DNA of 64,000 nucleotides from Otis tarda (taxonomy: Eukaryota > Chordata > Aves > Otidiformes > Otididae): the NCBI GenBank assembly GCA_026413225.1, contig CM048552.1, positions 23,673,001 through 23,737,000 on the forward strand, given 5' to 3'. The notes under the pieces were generated by a model that was not told the origin of the DNA, searched no databases, and worked only from the letters and a program-made list of their open reading frames with translations. This document shows positions 62,701 through 64,000 of this stretch, piece by piece. The position numbers were made by a program, and so were the translations under genes. Numbering within the stretch: the stretch's first letter is position 1; the number at the start of each line of letters is the position of its first letter.

Positions 62701-64000
62701 GCTAGCATTTGCTCTATGGTAGAACTCCTTGCAGTTTTAATTGTAGGACTTTCCAGCAGAAATAGTTTGAAGGAGCTTAAAGTTAATGAATGACAGAGAG
62801 GTGTCATTAAATGCATGCTCTTTTCTAACACTTCTTAAACATCTTTACTAGCTACAGTCGGAGACAGAGTAATGGACAATGGAAACCAGTGATTCCACAC
62901 AGTGGAACCTTGAAAGTATAAATGTATATTCTCTCAAAATATCTTTTCTCAATATATCCCATATTGTCTTCTATTTAATATTCAGCTTGTTAAGTGATTT
63001 GGAATAGAGAATCTTTGCTCCACAATTGCCCAGTACCTACCATATTTAACATTTTAGTTCACAAGTTCAATCCCTCAGTGCTATTTCTATGCCAACAATG
63101 GATAATAAACACTAGAAGTTCTTTGTCTCCTTTTCACAGAACTAGCATTGGAGCACAGATTAAGACCAAGTCACAGTAATTTTTAATCGACATCCATCCA
63201 AAACGAATATAGGAAGCAAAGCCAGGCATAGCACTGATCCAAAATATACCCGACAAGAAGTATGTATTAAGGGAAAGAAAGAATCTAGTCTGTAGTATGG
63301 ATAGCATCATTCTTCGATGAAATGCAATACAAACCATCTGAACATCTGCCTCACAAAAGAAATATATTGAAGATGTGCATATGAAGAAAAAAAGGTTTAC
63401 ACTAGTGTGAAAAGGGTAGTCAGGACGTGAAATATTTAATATCCATGTCCTGCAGACTATGCGTAGTCAGGATTATAGAGAGATATATTAATAAACAAAA
63501 AAAAAGACATTTTTAATCAGCACCTTAGATAATGTGCATCTCAATGTGTCAGACTGATAACTGTGAAAATCTGAGAGTGGTGTGGTAATAGGACACGACA
63601 TTATGCATATACTTAGAGAAAAAAAAAGAAAGTCGTCTATCATAAAACCAAAAGAATTTAAAATTATATTTCTTTTTCATAGCAAAACAATTGACAAAAA
63701 TACTGTGGCTGAAAACCAATCAGAAACTCAAGGTATGTGTATGCACTGAATCTCTATGTAGTATTCCTGCAAAAATTTAGATCCCCCTTGCTGTGGTTAC
63801 CTGAGTAGAACAGTGTGAAGTAGCAGAAGCAAGTATCAAAATCTATTCACTCCATTCTGATTTCTGAAGAGTCAAGCCTGATTGCTATATTTATAACAGA
63901 AACTGAAGGAGGTATTCAAATAATCCAGACAAAGCTTCTTTGTCTTTTCCCTGATACTTGTAAATGGCAAAGCTGATCGATTTTGTCAAGAAAATGGCAA
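59705..64000. other. Distal 3' flank, nothing firmly recognised
   Basis: Contains a degenerate TGYC/TGTT tetranucleotide run at 61185-61220 and T-runs at about 60426-60438 and 61550-61557. A CAGTGAAAAAGTTCTTCCTG string at 61557 is reminiscent of old CR1 but too short to call. No gene is supported. Confidence 0.5.

Noticed and set aside
1..64000. tRNA, rRNA, microRNA or CRISPR-like structures
   Set aside because: No cloverleaf, regularly spaced repeat or convincing pre-miRNA hairpin was seen by eye; the mammalian GRM8-intron miR-592 sequence was not noticed either. A covariance-model scan would be needed to exclude small RNAs.

Overview
The window comes from a vertebrate nuclear genome, almost certainly a neoavian bird. 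The evidence is nine or more CR1 LINE copies with the bird-type 3' tail of ATTCTATG-like units, three kinds of avian endogenous-retrovirus LTR, AT-rich long-intron DNA and a single recognisable split gene. There are no operons, ribosome binding sites, CRISPR arrays or prokaryotic features.

The one firm protein-coding locus is the 3' end of GRM8 (metabotropic glutamate receptor 8) on the + strand. Positions 1-41035 look like the long intron that follows the seven-transmembrane exon, which is not in the window. The exon at 41036-41282 encodes TM6/TM7 and the start of the cytoplasmic tail. It has two donors 55 nt apart (41283 and 41338). Use of the first joins it to the last coding exon at 46414-46463 and gives the 'a' tail. 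Use of the second, or read-through, gives the 'b' tail, which stops at 41330-41332. The 3' UTR runs to about 46.97 kb, with three poly(A) signals. Everything beyond about 47 kb is gene-free 3' flank.

Transposons fill much of the rest. CR1 copies lie at 5377-7068 (minus, interrupted by a 569-bp LTR), 9057-9683 (minus), 17337-19331 (plus, with a 632-codon open reverse-transcriptase frame), 25290-26597 (plus, old), 32955-33690 and 33730-34445 (minus, side by side), 37725-38015 (plus), 54728-55073 with 55090-55672 (a fold-back pair) and 57995-58216 (plus). LTRs lie at 6287-6855, 20204-20450 (fragment), 52929-53497 (solo, 5-bp target duplication with one mismatch) and 58567-59699 (solo, perfect 5-bp target duplication). 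An AGGAG-type purine microsatellite at 10986-11191 abuts an old CR1 tail.

The best leads are these: the conserved two-donor design of GRM8; an 'a'-form C-terminus that reads NQAN where mammals have NHSI, so the PDZ-type ending is missing; a possible intronic poly(A) site for the 'b' form; and a 189-nt phase-1/phase-1 candidate exon on the opposite strand at 1345-1533. I found no convincing wholly new biological system. All repeat boundaries were judged by eye and are approximate to about 10 bases, except where target duplications fix them.
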